Program-made: the position numbers and the translations under genes | The notes under the pieces: model-generated | The model's database searches: none | The model's input: only the letters and a program-made list of their open reading frames with translations | Told to the model about the DNA's origin: nothing | Assembly (NCBI RefSeq): GCF_024359525.1 | Contig: NZ_JAKZEU010000003.1 | Span: forward strand, 186,001 to 250,000 | Length of the DNA: 64,000 bases | Source of the DNA: Paracoccus albicereus | Lineage (GTDB): Bacteria; Pseudomonadota; Alphaproteobacteria; Rhodobacterales; Rhodobacteraceae | Direction: 5' to 3' | In this document: in pieces, positions 36,768 through 45,838 of the stretch | Layout of the letters: every line of letters begins with the position of its first letter | Numbering within the stretch: position 1 is the stretch's first letter

Positions 36768-36910
36768 GACTGTTCGTCCTTTTCGACCAATTCAGGAACG
36801 ACGTCCTTTGCCGGGAACCGCTGCCGGCTGTTCGTCCTTATTTGGCCGACCCTCCTGCCAAATTCCAGAACAAAATTCTATATTTCCCTGAAGCAACGAA
36901 AGGGCGACAG
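36768..36910 (+). promoter_or_regulatory. Divergent regulatory region of the Lrp gene and the sulfur operon
   Basis: CTGTTCGTCCTT occurs twice as a direct repeat (36770-36781 and 36828-36839, 58 bases apart), and an imperfect palindrome AGGAACGACGTCCT lies between them. A good -10 box, TATATT (36879-36884), has no matching -35 element, as expected for an activator-dependent promoter. These are candidate Lrp-family sites. Confidence 0.45.
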
Positions 36911-37249
36911 ATGAGCAAGGCCTTCACCCCGAGCACCGCCAAGCCCGGCGTCATTACCGCAAACGATCTGCGGGAAGGCCATAACGTCTGGATGACGACC
37001 ACTGGCTGGTCGCGCAACCCGGCTGACGCAACGCTCTATGAAGACGAGGCGATCGCGGAACTGGATCTGTTGAAGGCGATCGGACAGTCGAACGTCGTCG
37101 TCGGGGCCTATCTCGTCGAGGCACGGCGCGGTCCCAACGGTCCCCAGCCCGCCCATTTCCGCGAGGCGTTCCGCCAGACGGGACCCTCGAACCATTTCCA
37201 CGGCATCCAAGCCGATCTGGATCGCAATCACGAGGCCAGCCATGTTTGA
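36911..37249 (+). CDS. DUF2849 family protein
   Basis: A 112-residue protein of the DUF2849 family, which occurs almost only immediately upstream of sulfite reductase genes in alphaproteobacteria. Visible features are a short N-terminal beta region (ITANDLREGHNVWMTTTGWSRNP) and an acidic helix (EDEAIAELDLLKA). It may be an accessory of the reductase; no biochemical role is known. AAAGGG precedes the ATG; the end overlaps cysI by 8 bases. Confidence 0.88.
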   Translation: MSKAFTPSTAKPGVITANDLREGHNVWMTTTGWSRNPADATLYEDEAIAELDLLKAIGQSNVVVGAYLVEARRGPNGPQPAHFREAFRQTGPSNHFHGIQADLDRNHEASHV

Positions 37250-38915
37250 CGCCCGCCCGTCCCGCCCCGAGACAGAATCCGAGTATGTCCGCTACCGCGC
37301 CGCACAATTCCGCCAGCAGGTCGCCCGCCGTCTTGACGGTAGCCTGACCGAAGAGGAATTCCGCCCCCTGCGGTTGATGAACGGCGTCTATCTTCAGCTT
37401 CACGCTTACATGCTGCGGGTCGCGATCCCGTATGGCACTCTGGATGCCGACCAGATGCGCGTATTGGCGCATCTCGCCGAGACTTACGACAAGGGCTACG
37501 GCCACTTCACCACGCGCACGAACATTCAGTATAACTGGCCGAAACTGATCGACATCCCTGACATGCTGGATGCCCTGGCGACTGTCGGGATGCATGCCAT
37601 CCAGACCTCGGGCAACACGATTCGGAACGTCACCACCGATGCCTTCGCCGGTGCGGCCGCTGATGAGGTTGCGGACCCGCGCCCCTACGCCGAGCTGATC
37701 CGCCACTGGTCGACCGACCACGCAGAGTTCCAGTTCCTGCCGCGCAAATTCAAGATCGCGATCTCGGGCGGGGCCGAGGACCGCGCCTTGGTGACCGCGC
37801 ACGATATCGGACTGCGGTTGGTCGAACGCGATGGCGCGCGCGGCTTTGAAGTCTGGGTCGGCGGCGGCTTGGGCCGGACCCCGATCCTGGGTCAGGTGAT
37901 CCGCGACTTCCTGCCCGAAGATGACGTGCTGCCCTATCTCGAAGCGATCGTTGCAACATACAACCTCAGCGGTCGCCGCGACAACAAGTACAAGGCGCGG
38001 ATCAAGATCACCGTATCGGAACGCGGGATCGATGCGTTTCGCGCCGATACGGAAGACGAGTTCGTCCGCCGCCGCGCAGCGTTCACCGGCGTTGTCCGAA
38101 AGGCGTTGCACGGGTTCCAAAACCGGTTCGCGGCACCCAGTTTCCGGGACGCGCCGACCGACAGCTATGACGCTGCCCGCAGCAAGCGCGCCGCGTTCCG
38201 CAGCTGGACGGACACCAACCTGCGTCCGCATCGTGCCGATGGCTATGCCAGCGTGATCGTGACGCTGAAGGCGCCGGGCGCGACACCGGGCGATGCGTCC
38301 GGCGAGCAGATGCGGCTGCTGGCCGATCTGGCCGAGCGCTATGGCCATAACGACCTACGCATCAGCCACGATCAAAACGTCGTGCTGCCGCATGTCCACG
38401 TTTCGGATCTGCCCGCGATCTATGATGCGTTGCTGCCTGCCGGCCTCGCGACTGCGAATGCCGGCAAGACCAGCGATATCATCGCCTGCCCTGGCATGGA
38501 TTACTGCACGCTCGCCACCGCCCGCTCGATCCCGATCGCGCAGGACATCGCGGCGCATTTCCGCGCCGAGGGTCTGGAGGATGAGATCGGCAAACTGAAC
38601 ATCCGAATCTCGGGCTGCATCAACGCCTGCGGTCATCACCATCTGGGCCACATCGGCATCCTCGGTCTGGACCGGGCGGGGGTCGAGAACTACCAGATCA
38701 CGCTGGGCGGCGACGGCTATGACATCCCGACCATCGGCCAGCGCGCCGGTGCGGGCTTCCCGGCCGAAGAGGTCGTGCCAGCCATCGACCGCCTGATGCG
38801 CGCGTATCTGGACCTTCGCGATCACCCGGAAGAGCGTTTCATCGACGCCTACCGTCGCCTCGGGGTCGAGCCGTTCAAGGCCGCACTTTATCCCGCAGAG
38901 ACAGAGGCAGCGTGA
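37242..38915 (+). CDS. cysI: Sulfite/nitrite reductase hemoprotein, assimilatory type
   Basis: A 557-residue siroheme and [4Fe-4S] enzyme reducing sulfite to sulfide with six electrons. Two ferredoxin-like and two catalytic halves are visible; the cluster ligands lie in CPGMDYC and GCINACGHH near residues 416-465, and TTRTNIQYNW is the N-terminal substrate-side signature. Context with cysH supports sulfite, not nitrite, as substrate. It overlaps DUF2849 and its TGA overlaps the cysH GTG. No siroheme synthase (cysG) gene is in the cluster. Confidence 0.92.
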   Translation: MFDARPSRPETESEYVRYRAAQFRQQVARRLDGSLTEEEFRPLRLMNGVYLQLHAYMLRVAIPYGTLDADQMRVLAHLAETYDKGYGHFTTRTNIQYNWPKLIDIPDMLDALATVGMHAIQTSGNTIRNVTTDAFAGAAADEVADPRPYAELIRHWSTDHAEFQFLPRKFKIAISGGAEDRALVTAHDIGLRLVERDGARGFEVWVGGGLGRTPILGQVIRDFLPEDDVLPYLEAIVATYNLSGRRDNKYKARIKITVSERGIDAFRADTEDEFVRRRAAFTGVVRKALHGFQNRFAAPSFRDAPTDSYDAARSKRAAFRSWTDTNLRPHRADGYASVIVTLKAPGATPGDASGEQMRLLADLAERYGHNDLRISHDQNVVLPHVHVSDLPAIYDALLPAGLATANAGKTSDIIACPGMDYCTLATARSIPIAQDIAAHFRAEGLEDEIGKLNIRISGCINACGHHHLGHIGILGLDRAGVENYQITLGGDGYDIPTIGQRAGAGFPAEEVVPAIDRLMRAYLDLRDHPEERFIDAYRRLGVEPFKAALYPAETEAA

Positions 38916-39646
38916 TGCTGGATCAACCGCTGGACTTCCGCGCGAAACAACTCAACCACCGCTACCGCCACCACGCGGCGACCGAGGTTTTGCGCCGCGC
39001 AGTCGATGATCCGGATCTGGGCCGCGTCGCCCTCGTCTCGTCGTTTGGGTCCGAGTCGGTCGTGTTGCTGCACATGGTCAGCGTCGTGGCGCCGGGCCTG
39101 CCGGTTCTGTTCATCGACACCCAGATGCTGTTTCCCGAAACGCTCGCCTATCAGCGAGAGGTTTCCGCGAAGCTTGGCCTGACAAACGTGCAGGTGATAT
39201 CGGCAAGCGAGACCGAGATCGCCCGCCACGATCCCGATGGCACGTTGCACAAGACCGATCCAGACGCCTGCTGCGATTTCCGCAAGACGGTGGTGCTGGA
39301 GCGGGCGCTGTCGCGCTATGATGCGTGGATCACCGGTCGGAAGCGGTTCCAAGGTGGTCAGAGGACCGAACTGGAATTCTTTGAGCCCGAACCGCCTTCG
39401 CGGATGCGGATCAACCCGCTCGCTCATTGGCGCAGCGAGGATGTTCAGGACTACATGGTCGAGAACAATCTGCCGCGCCATCCTTTGGTCGCGAAGGGTT
39501 ATCCGTCGATCGGCTGCGCCCCTTGCACCTCGCCCGTCGCGCCGGGCGAAGACCCGCGATCGGGCCGTTGGCGCGGCAGCGACAAGACGGAATGCGGCAT
39601 CCATTTCATTGGCGGCAAGATGGTCCGCGGGAAGGTGTCAGCATGA
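38912..39646 (+). CDS. cysH: Adenylylsulfate (APS/PAPS) reductase
   Basis: A 244-residue PP-loop-like reductase that makes sulfite from activated sulfate with thioredoxin. The nucleotide-binding segment is LVSSFGSESVVLLHM. Cys120-Cys121 (ACCDFRK) and Cys202/Cys205 (GCAPC) are the [4Fe-4S] ligands that mark the APS-using type, and Cys228 in ECGIH is the catalytic cysteine. The GTG at 38912 overlaps the cysI stop; the ATG at 38915 is an equally possible start. Confidence 0.93.
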   Translation: MMLDQPLDFRAKQLNHRYRHHAATEVLRRAVDDPDLGRVALVSSFGSESVVLLHMVSVVAPGLPVLFIDTQMLFPETLAYQREVSAKLGLTNVQVISASETEIARHDPDGTLHKTDPDACCDFRKTVVLERALSRYDAWITGRKRFQGGQRTELEFFEPEPPSRMRINPLAHWRSEDVQDYMVENNLPRHPLVAKGYPSIGCAPCTSPVAPGEDPRSGRWRGSDKTECGIHFIGGKMVRGKVSA

Positions 39647-40017
39647 GCGATCAGACCATCATCGTGCGCGACGACGGCTTTCACGACCGCGACGCGGAAC
39701 CCGACGTGACGCTGCCGCCTGATATCGATCCCGCCATGTTGTCCGATCATCTGGATCACGGCCTTGTCGCGATAGACTTCCCCGCAATGGGTGACGGGCG
39801 GGGCTTTTCGCTGGCTCGTCGTCTGCGCGAGCTGGGATATCGTGGACGGCTTCGCGCGACCGGCGGCCTGATTGCCGATCAATACGCAATGGCGCGCCGT
39901 GTCGGATTCGACGAGGTCGAGATTCCGTCCAGCCTCGCCCAGCGCCAGCCGGAACCACAATGGCTGGCCCGCGCCGATTGGCAGGAATGGGACCACCGCG
40001 CCGATCTGGCCGGCTGA
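39643..40017 (+). CDS. DUF934 family protein, sulfite reduction accessory
   Basis: A 124-residue protein matching DUF934, commonly annotated as an oxidoreductase-associated protein after cysH. The core is AIDFPAMGDGRGFSLARRLRELGYRGRLRATGG, followed by a tryptophan-rich end (WLARADWQEWDHRADLAG). Function unproven. The start overlaps the cysH stop (ATGA). Confidence 0.88.
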   Translation: MSDQTIIVRDDGFHDRDAEPDVTLPPDIDPAMLSDHLDHGLVAIDFPAMGDGRGFSLARRLRELGYRGRLRATGGLIADQYAMARRVGFDEVEIPSSLAQRQPEPQWLARADWQEWDHRADLAG

Positions 40018-40065
40018 GCCTTTCACCTTGCAGCCCTATCGCCTAAAGACAGCAGGACCGACAAA

Positions 40066-40911
40066 ATGACTCTGGATCTGACCTTGTCCGACGCCACCAC
40101 CGACTCCAAACCCGCAAAGACCCTGCCCGACGCGCAGACCGTCACGGCGGTCAAGCACTGGACCGACAGCCTGTTCTCGTTTCGCGTGACTCGGCCCGCA
40201 AGCTTGCGGTTCCGTTCGGGCGAGTTCGTGATGATCGGGCTGGAGGGTGACAACGGCAAGCCATTGCTGCGCGCCTATTCCATCGCTTCGCCCAACTGGG
40301 ACGACGAGCTGGAATTCTATTCGATCAAGGTTCAGGACGGACCGCTTACGTCGAAGCTGCAGCATATTCAGCGGGGCGATCAGATCATCCTGCGGCCCAA
40401 ACCGGTGGGTACCCTGGTGCTCGACGCATTGCTGCCCGGCAAGCGGCTGTGGTTTCTGGCGACCGGCACCGGCATCGCGCCCTTCGCCAGCCTGATGCGC
40501 GACCCGGAGACTTACGAGCGCTATGAGCAGGTTGTGATGATGCACACCTGCCGCACCGCGGGTGAACTGGAATACGGCCGCGAATTGGTCGAGAACCTGA
40601 AGCACGACCCGCTTCTGGGTGAACTCTACGGCGAGGAATTCGCGTCGCGTTTGCTGTATTACCCGACGACCACGCGCGAGGATTCGCCGTTGATGGGCCG
40701 GATCACTGACAACCTGACCTCGGGCAAGGTGTTTCAGGACCTCTCGCTGCCGCCGATGTCGGTTGAAAACGACCGCGCGATGATCTGCGGCAGCCTCGCG
40801 TTCAACGTCGATGTCAAAGCGGTGCTGGAAGGGTTCGGGCTGGAGGAGGGCGCGAACAGCGAACCGAAGCAATTCGTCGTCGAAAAGGCCTTCGTCGGCG
40901 AAGGTGTCTGA
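40066..40911 (+). CDS. fpr: Ferredoxin-NADP reductase
   Basis: A 281-residue FAD enzyme. RAYSIASPNWDDELEFYSIKV is the FAD-binding barrel motif (RxYS), and FLATGTGIAPFASLMRD and MICGSLAFNVD belong to the NADP domain. It probably supplies reduced ferredoxin to the sulfite reductase, whose operon it closes. It follows DUF934 by 48 bases and is followed by a strong terminator. Confidence 0.93.
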   Translation: MTLDLTLSDATTDSKPAKTLPDAQTVTAVKHWTDSLFSFRVTRPASLRFRSGEFVMIGLEGDNGKPLLRAYSIASPNWDDELEFYSIKVQDGPLTSKLQHIQRGDQIILRPKPVGTLVLDALLPGKRLWFLATGTGIAPFASLMRDPETYERYEQVVMMHTCRTAGELEYGRELVENLKHDPLLGELYGEEFASRLLYYPTTTREDSPLMGRITDNLTSGKVFQDLSLPPMSVENDRAMICGSLAFNVDVKAVLEGFGLEEGANSEPKQFVVEKAFVGEGV

Positions 40912-40937
40912 GGCCGACCGCAGTTCGTGATGTGAAT

Positions 40938-40960
40938 AGGGCGCCCGTGGGGCGCCCTTT
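40938..40960 (+). terminator. Rho-independent terminator after fpr
   Basis: AGGGCGCCC-GTG-GGGCGCCCT is a 9-base-pair perfect stem with a 3-base loop followed by TT. It lies between the convergent fpr and gcdH genes and could serve both directions. Confidence 0.8.
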
Positions 40961-40965
40961 GTCGT

Positions 40966-42180
40966 TCAGAAGAACGCCTGCAGACCCGTGATCGATCGTC
41001 CCAGGATCAGCGCATGAACGTCATGCGTGCCTTCATAGGTGTTCACCGTCTCGAGGTTCGTCATGTGGCGCATGACCTGGTATTCCTCGGAAATACCATT
41101 GCCGCCATGCATGTCGCGGGCCCTCCGCGCAATCTCCAGCGCCTTGCCGCAATTGTTGCGCTTGACGATCGAGATCATTTCGGGCGCGGCCTTCGCTTCG
41201 TCCAGCAGCCGCCCGACGCGCAGAGAGGCCTGCAAGCCAAGACCGATTTCCGTCATCATGTCGGCAAGCTTCAACTGAAACAGCTGCGTCTGTGCGATCG
41301 GACGCTTGAACTGTTGCCGATCCAGCCCGTACTGGCGCGCGGCATGCATGCAGAACTCTGCCGCACCCATCACACCCCAGCTGATGCCATAGCGGGCGCG
41401 GTTGAGACAGCCGAACGGCCCCTTGAGCCCCTCGACATTGGGCAGCAAGGCGTCTTCGCCCACCTCGACACCGTCCATCACGATCTCGCCCGTGATCGAA
41501 GCTCGCAAGGACAGCTTGCCGCCGATCTTCGGGGCTGACAGACCTTTTGCGCCCTTTTCAAGAATGAAGCCGCGGATCTTGCCTCCATGCGCCTCGGACT
41601 TGGCCCAGACCACGAAAACATCCGCGATCGGACTGTTCGAAATCCACATCTTCGACCCTGACAGCACGTAGCCGCCGTCAGTCTTCTTCGCGACGGTCTT
41701 CATTCCGGCAGGATCAGAGCCGGCATCAGGTTCGGTCAGCCCGAAACAGCCGATCCATTCCCCGGTCGCAAGTTTGGGAAGATACTTCTGCCGCTGCTCT
41801 TCCGAGCCGTAGGCATAGATCGGATACATCACCAGTGAGGACTGGACCGACATCATTGACCGATAGCCGCTGTCCACCCGCTCGATCTCTCGCGCGATCA
41901 GCCCGTAGGACACATATCCCGCCCCGATGCCGCCGTATTCTTCGGCCACGGTTACGCCCAGCAGGCCCATCTCGCCCATTTCGCGGAAGATGTCAGGGTC
42001 GGTCGTTTCGTCCCGATAGGCTGCGATCACGCGTGGCTGCAGCTTGTCCTGCGCGTAGGCACGCGCGGCGTCGCGCAGCATCCGTTCTTCCTCGGTCAGC
42101 TGGTCGTCCAGCCGAAACGGATCCTCCCAATCGAAACGCCCCAGATCGGGCATGTCTTTCGCGTGCAGCGTGCCATCCAT
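40966..42180 (-). CDS. gcdH: Glutaryl-CoA dehydrogenase (acyl-CoA dehydrogenase family)
   Basis: A 404-residue flavoprotein. [16 protein letters not shown] is the acyl-CoA dehydrogenase signature 1; the region [18 protein letters not shown] and the end [24 protein letters not shown] (catalytic base Glu383) are characteristic of glutaryl-CoA dehydrogenases, which convert glutaryl-CoA to crotonyl-CoA in lysine/tryptophan breakdown. GGGGAGG precedes the ATG. It stands alone, without other catabolic genes nearby. Confidence 0.88.
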   Translation of the reverse strand: MDGTLHAKDMPDLGRFDWEDPFRLDDQLTEEERMLRDAARAYAQDKLQPRVIAAYRDETTDPDIFREMGEMGLLGVTVAEEYGGIGAGYVSYGLIAREIERVDSGYRSMMSVQSSLVMYPIYAYGSEEQRQKYLPKLATGEWIGCFGLTEPDAGSDPAGMKTVAKKTDGGYVLSGSKMWISNSPIADVFVVWAKSEAHGGKIRGFILEKGAKGLSAPKIGGKLSLRASITGEIVMDGVEVGEDALLPNVEGLKGPFGCLNRARYGISWGVMGAAEFCMHAARQYGLDRQQFKRPIAQTQLFQLKLADMMTEIGLGLQASLRVGRLLDEAKAAPEMISIVKRNNCGKALEIARRARDMHGGNGISEEYQVMRHMTNLETVNTYEGTHDVHALILGRSITGLQAFF

Positions 42181-42353
42181 CGTTCCGCCTCCCCAGAGCG
42201 CGTCTTTCAAGTTCAAAGGAGTTTTACCGCGCAGACCCTGCGCATTCAACGCAACAATCACGGCGGGGTCACACGCTTGTTTGGAACTGGAAAACTCGCC
42301 TTCGGTTATGGTTGCGACAAGACGAAATCCGCACGAACGGGAAAGGAACCTGA

Positions 42354-44633
42354 ATGCGCCGGATCATCAAGAACTCCACCGCCATCGTCACGGCACTGGC
42401 CGTGCTGGCACCGCAAGCCACGCTTGCGGAAATGAGGATCAGGAACGAGGTCGCAGCTGAAAATGGCCCGATCCGTGCCGAGCGGAACCCCGGTTTGGCC
42501 GATACGCTCAACGCCGAACTGGCCACCGGACTGACGGTCGACGGTCTTCTGTGCGCTGATGGATCTGAGCGGCCTTGCGCCGACGATGTGTGGCTGATGA
42601 CGCCGGGCGGGGTGACGGTCCAGGTCGCCGAGAACGGCGACATGATCGTCGCACCGCGTGATCAGCAGCAGGATCGACTCGCGCAGGCCGACGTACCGGC
42701 TGCCGATGGGGAAATCGTTCCGCCGCCTGCCCCCGAGGCGGCCGAGCCTTCGGCAGCGGAGGCGTCTGCCGAAACCATGGCCGAAACCGAACCGATGCGC
42801 GAAGCCGCGCCGGAGGACGCGCCGGCCGCCGATACGGCCTCGGCGCCTGAGGAACCTGTTTCAGACGCACCCGCAGCCGAAGCGGCGCCGGACGCGCTGG
42901 CCGAGCAGGCTGCCGAGGCAGAGCCCGCTGAGCCTGCTGCACCCATGACGGAACAGACCGCCGACGAGGCGCCCGCCCCAGCAGCGCTAGAGACTCAGGC
43001 CGAAGCTGCACCGATGAACGACCAGCCCGCTGATGCACCTGCGGCAGAGGCGGCGTCTGAAGGCGAATCGCCGTCTGCTGACGACCTCGCCGCTGAGCTT
43101 GAGCGCGCGCAGGCAGAAGCGGACGCGCAGGCCCAGGCGGAGGCTGCGACCGATCAACAGCCAGCCCCGGAGCCGGCCGCGAGCGCAGCGGCTGACACGG
43201 CCGCGAATGCGCCTGTCGAAGCCGATACGGGCGCGCTGATCATGTCCGACAGCCAGATCGCGCGTCAGCGGATCGCACCCCAGCAGATCATGGCGCAAAG
43301 GCTGCAGGCTGAAGTCGCCGCCGGTCTGACGATGGATGACCTGACCTGCGAAACCGGCGCCGCAAAGCCCTGCGCCGAAGGCGTGGGCTACCTGACCCCT
43401 GGCGGGATCATCGTCGAGACGGACGGCACCGGCCGGATCATGCTGGCCGAGCGTGAGCGGCAGCAGAACCGCATCGCCGAAAACGGCGAAGTGACGGCAC
43501 GCGCGCCGGAAGAGGGCACCGCCAGCACGGCGGCGTCCGAGGAAGCGGCGTCGGAGACCACCGCCGCGGTCGCGGCAGCATTGCAGGAAGGCGCGCAAGC
43601 GTCCAGCGACAACGTCGTCGAGGAAGAGGTCACCGAAGCGAATACCCGCAGCTCGGCCGAAGATTTCGAGACCAGCCTTCGGAACGCGCTTTCGGGTGCC
43701 GCGGCTCAGCAGAACACCAATCGTGCCGCCGAAAGCGACGACGATGATAGCGGCAGCGATCTAGCCAAGGCCCTGATTCTTGGTCTGGGCGCTGTGGCCG
43801 TCGGTCAGGTGTTGAACAACAACCGTCAGGTTGCTCTGGCGACGCCTGACCGTGTTGTCGTTCAGCGCGCTGATGGCAGCCAGGAGATCGTCAAGGATGA
43901 GGTCGCTCTGCTGCGCCAACCCGGCAGCACGGTGACGACCGAAAACTTCGACGACGGTTCGTCGCGCACGATCGTGACGCGTTCGGACGGCAGCAAGGTC
44001 GTGACCATCCGTGACGCGAACCTGCGGGTCCTGCGGCGCACCCTGATCTCGGCCGATGGCCAGACGACCCAGTTGATCGACGACACAGCCCAGGTGGAGC
44101 CGGTCAACGTCAGCGATCTGCCGCCGGCCGCCAAGCCTGTCGCGAGCAGCGGCAACATGGATGAAGAGGCGCTGCGTCGCGCTCTGCAGCAGGAAGCGCA
44201 GATCAATCGGACCTTCACGCTCAACCAGATCCGAAACATTCCGGAAGTCCGGGCGCTGGTCGCACCGGTCAATATCGACGCGATCACCTTCGACACGGGT
44301 TCGGCGGCGATCAAGCCGGATCAGGCACAGCAGCTCGCGACCTTGGGCCGGGTGATCCAAGACGCGGTCGAGGCAAACCCGCGGGAGATCTTCATGATCG
44401 AAGGTCACACCGATACGGTCGGCGCAGACGCGATGAACCTTGCGCTGTCCGACCGCCGGGCCGAGTCGGTCGCACTCGCGTTGTCGGAATATTTCGATGT
44501 TCCGCCCGAAAACCTGGTCGTGCAGGGTTATGGCGAACAATTCCTGAAGATCCGCGCGCAAGGCGACATCCGCGAAAACCGTCGCGCCTCGGTGCGCCGC
44601 ATCACCGATCTGATGCGAACCGCTGCGAACTGA
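42354..44633 (+). CDS. Large OmpA-family peptidoglycan-associated protein with internal duplication
   Basis: A 759-residue exported protein. It has a signal peptide (residues 1-25, ending ATLAEM), then a module of about 60 residues with two cysteines (52-111), a long alanine/proline/glutamate-rich disordered spacer (about 112-312), a second copy of the module (317-376, Cys332 and Cys340), another acidic spacer, a hydrophobic stretch near 480-500 ([17 protein letters not shown]) and a C-terminal OmpA domain (about 635-755) with the peptidoglycan-binding residues in [23 protein letters not shown]. It probably spans from membrane to cell wall. No lipobox. It is followed by a strong terminator. 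Confidence 0.85.
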   Translation: MRRIIKNSTAIVTALAVLAPQATLAEMRIRNEVAAENGPIRAERNPGLADTLNAELATGLTVDGLLCADGSERPCADDVWLMTPGGVTVQVAENGDMIVAPRDQQQDRLAQADVPAADGEIVPPPAPEAAEPSAAEASAETMAETEPMREAAPEDAPAADTASAPEEPVSDAPAAEAAPDALAEQAAEAEPAEPAAPMTEQTADEAPAPAALETQAEAAPMNDQPADAPAAEAASEGESPSADDLAAELERAQAEADAQAQAEAATDQQPAPEPAASAAADTAANAPVEADTGALIMSDSQIARQRIAPQQIMAQRLQAEVAAGLTMDDLTCETGAAKPCAEGVGYLTPGGIIVETDGTGRIMLAERERQQNRIAENGEVTARAPEEGTASTAASEEAASETTAAVAAALQEGAQASSDNVVEEEVTEANTRSSAEDFETSLRNALSGAAAQQNTNRAAESDDDDSGSDLAKALILGLGAVAVGQVLNNNRQVALATPDRVVVQRADGSQEIVKDEVALLRQPGSTVTTENFDDGSSRTIVTRSDGSKVVTIRDANLRVLRRTLISADGQTTQLIDDTAQVEPVNVSDLPPAAKPVASSGNMDEEALRRALQQEAQINRTFTLNQIRNIPEVRALVAPVNIDAITFDTGSAAIKPDQAQQLATLGRVIQDAVEANPREIFMIEGHTDTVGADAMNLALSDRRAESVALALSEYFDVPPENLVVQGYGEQFLKIRAQGDIRENRRASVRRITDLMRTAAN
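42507..43481 (+). repeat. Two copies of a 60-residue two-cysteine module inside the OmpA-family gene
   Basis: Copy 1 is 42507-42686 and copy 2 is 43302-43481. Aligned positions include [16 protein letters not shown] with [30 protein letters not shown] with [14 protein letters not shown], and the [15 protein letters not shown] ends. They are about half identical at protein level. Confidence 0.8.
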
Positions 44634-44652
44634 TTGCAGCTCTCATCATGCG

Positions 44653-44682
44653 AAAGGGCCGGAGTTTCCTCCGGCCCTTTTT
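44653..44682 (+). terminator. Rho-independent terminator after the OmpA-family gene
   Basis: AAAGGGCCGGAG and CTCCGGCCCTTT make a perfect 12-base-pair stem with the loop TTTC, followed by TT. It sits between convergent genes and is probably bidirectional. Confidence 0.85.
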
Positions 44683-44702
44683 CATGGACTGAACCAAGTT
44701 CG

Positions 44703-45134
44703 TTACAGATAGCGCGGAAATTCAATCTTGGGACAGCGGTCCTGAACAACCCTCATACCTTTCGCCTGCGCGCGTTCGGCGGCATCGTCGTCACGCACGC
44801 CAAGCTGGGTCCAGATCACGCGCAGGTCCGGCAGGGAAGCCAGCGCCTCGTCAACCACACCGCCCACCGCCTCTGACCGGCGAAAGATATCGACCATATC
44901 GACACCCGCATCGCGGGGAATGTCGGACAGCGTTCCATAGCAGGTTTCGTCCAGAATCGTTTCGCCCGCGTGACCGGGATTGACCGGAATGACGCGAAAT
45001 CCCTGGGATTGAAGATAGCGGGCCACGCCCCAGCTGGGCCGGTCTTCGCGCGGTGACAGACCAACGACTGCGATTACGCGTGATTCGCGCGCGACCCGGC
45101 CGATATCGGCATCCAGATCGGTTTGAACGTTCAT
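44703..45134 (-). CDS. CoA-binding domain protein (YccU-like)
   Basis: A 143-residue Rossmann-type protein of the CoA_binding family: RVIAVVGLSPREDRPSWGVARYLQSQGFRVIPVNPG near the N-terminus and VDIFRRSEAVGGVVDEAL, VIWTQLGV later. The family resembles the succinyl-CoA synthetase alpha-subunit N-domain; physiological role unknown. A clear GGAGGAG ribosome site fixes the start. Confidence 0.88.
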   Translation of the reverse strand: MNVQTDLDADIGRVARESRVIAVVGLSPREDRPSWGVARYLQSQGFRVIPVNPGHAGETILDETCYGTLSDIPRDAGVDMVDIFRRSEAVGGVVDEALASLPDLRVIWTQLGVRDDDAAERAQAKGMRVVQDRCPKIEFPRYL

Positions 45135-45170
45135 CGCCACTCCTCCGTGAGTTGAAAGACCCTGCCATAG

Positions 45171-45202
45171 AAAAGGCGCCCGGTCCATGATGGCCGGGCG
45201 CT
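45171..45202 (-). terminator. Rho-independent terminator on the minus strand
   Basis: On the minus strand GCGCCCGG, a 10-base loop and CCGGGCGC form an 8-base-pair GC stem (45176-45183 with 45194-45201) followed by TTTT. It would end transcripts coming from the YHS gene or from a small RNA starting near 45255, before the CoA-binding gene. Confidence 0.65.
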
Positions 45203-45228
45203 AGTCGCGGAACGAGGGACAGTGATCC

Positions 45229-45255
45229 GAACATGACCGTTCCGGGGTCATGTTC
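45229..45255 (-). repeat. Perfect 10-base inverted repeat
   Basis: GAACATGACC and GGTCATGTTC are separated by 7 bases. It could be an operator or the first stem-loop of a small RNA: a TTTAAT sequence (45261-45266 on the minus strand) stands in the right place for a -10 box, and the terminator at 45171-45202 follows. Confidence 0.5.
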
Positions 45256-45329
45256 CGTAGATTAAATGGGGATTCGTGGATAAAGTTCCACACAAGTGCC
45301 GAATTCGTGATGACGACGCTTGACGAGCC

Positions 45330-45746
45330 TTATTTCGCCATCTTCATCCACGTCCGTCTGGCGCTTGTCAGGATACCTCGCGGGTCGGCCATAAGTTGCC
45401 TGGCCGCACTGCCGGAACGCAGCAGATAGATGCGCTGCCCGATGACAACGAACTGGCGAGGATCGCCGGGGATGCGCTTTCCTTCTGCCAAGGATACCGG
45501 GCAGAAGCCGCCAAAGCCCGGCGCGTAAGCACGCGGGTTCGACTCGAATTTCAAGCGATTCTCTTCAGACGAAAAGTGCCACGACTTGCCGCGCCATCGG
45601 GTCGCGATGTCCGGCTCGCCAGGGACGGCCCGATTCGAGGTGAAATAGCTGACAGGATCGAACCCGTTCAGCGCCCAGTCCTGCGCAAAAGCAGCGGGCA
45701 CCGCCAGCGTCAGCCAAATCAGTAGGGGAGCGAAGAAACGGGTCAT
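45330..45746 (-). CDS. Secreted YHS-domain protein
   Basis: A 138-residue protein with a signal peptide (MTRFFAPLLIWLTLAVPAAFAQ) and a YHS-like domain (GFDPVSYFTSNRAVPGEPDIATRWRGKSWHFSSEENRLKFESNP ... YAPGFGGFCP). YHS domains are often metal- or heme-associated; the periplasmic versions are uncharacterised. A DnaA-box-like sequence precedes the start codon. Confidence 0.85.
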   Translation of the reverse strand: MTRFFAPLLIWLTLAVPAAFAQDWALNGFDPVSYFTSNRAVPGEPDIATRWRGKSWHFSSEENRLKFESNPRAYAPGFGGFCPVSLAEGKRIPGDPRQFVVIGQRIYLLRSGSAARQLMADPRGILTSARRTWMKMAK

Positions 45747-45770
45747 GCAGTCAGGGAATCCGAGGATGTG

Positions 45771-45779
45771 TTATCCACA
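45771..45779 (+). promoter_or_regulatory. Consensus DnaA box upstream of the YHS gene
   Basis: TTATCCACA matches the DnaA consensus exactly and lies 25-33 bases before the YHS gene start. A near match, TTATCCACG, occurs on the minus strand at 45275-45283 beyond the other end of the gene. Two isolated boxes do not make an origin; a chance match is possible. Confidence 0.3.
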
Positions 45780-45811
45780 GATGGCAGGTGCGGCCCGATT
45801 GCTCAACGAGC

Positions 45812-45830
45812 GCACGCGAAATTCGCGTGC
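45812..45830 (-). terminator. Hairpin just after rlmB
   Basis: GCACGCGAA and TTCGCGTGC are 9-base perfect arms around one central base, 9 bases past the rlmB stop. No T-run follows, so it may be a weak terminator or an mRNA 3'-end stabiliser. Confidence 0.4.
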
Positions 45831-45838
45831 ATGTGATG

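Noticed and set aside
45229..45830. Replication origin (AT-rich bits, DnaA boxes, inverted repeats)
   Set aside because: Only two DnaA-like boxes about 500 bases apart across a coding gene; no box cluster, unwinding element or usual origin-flanking genes.
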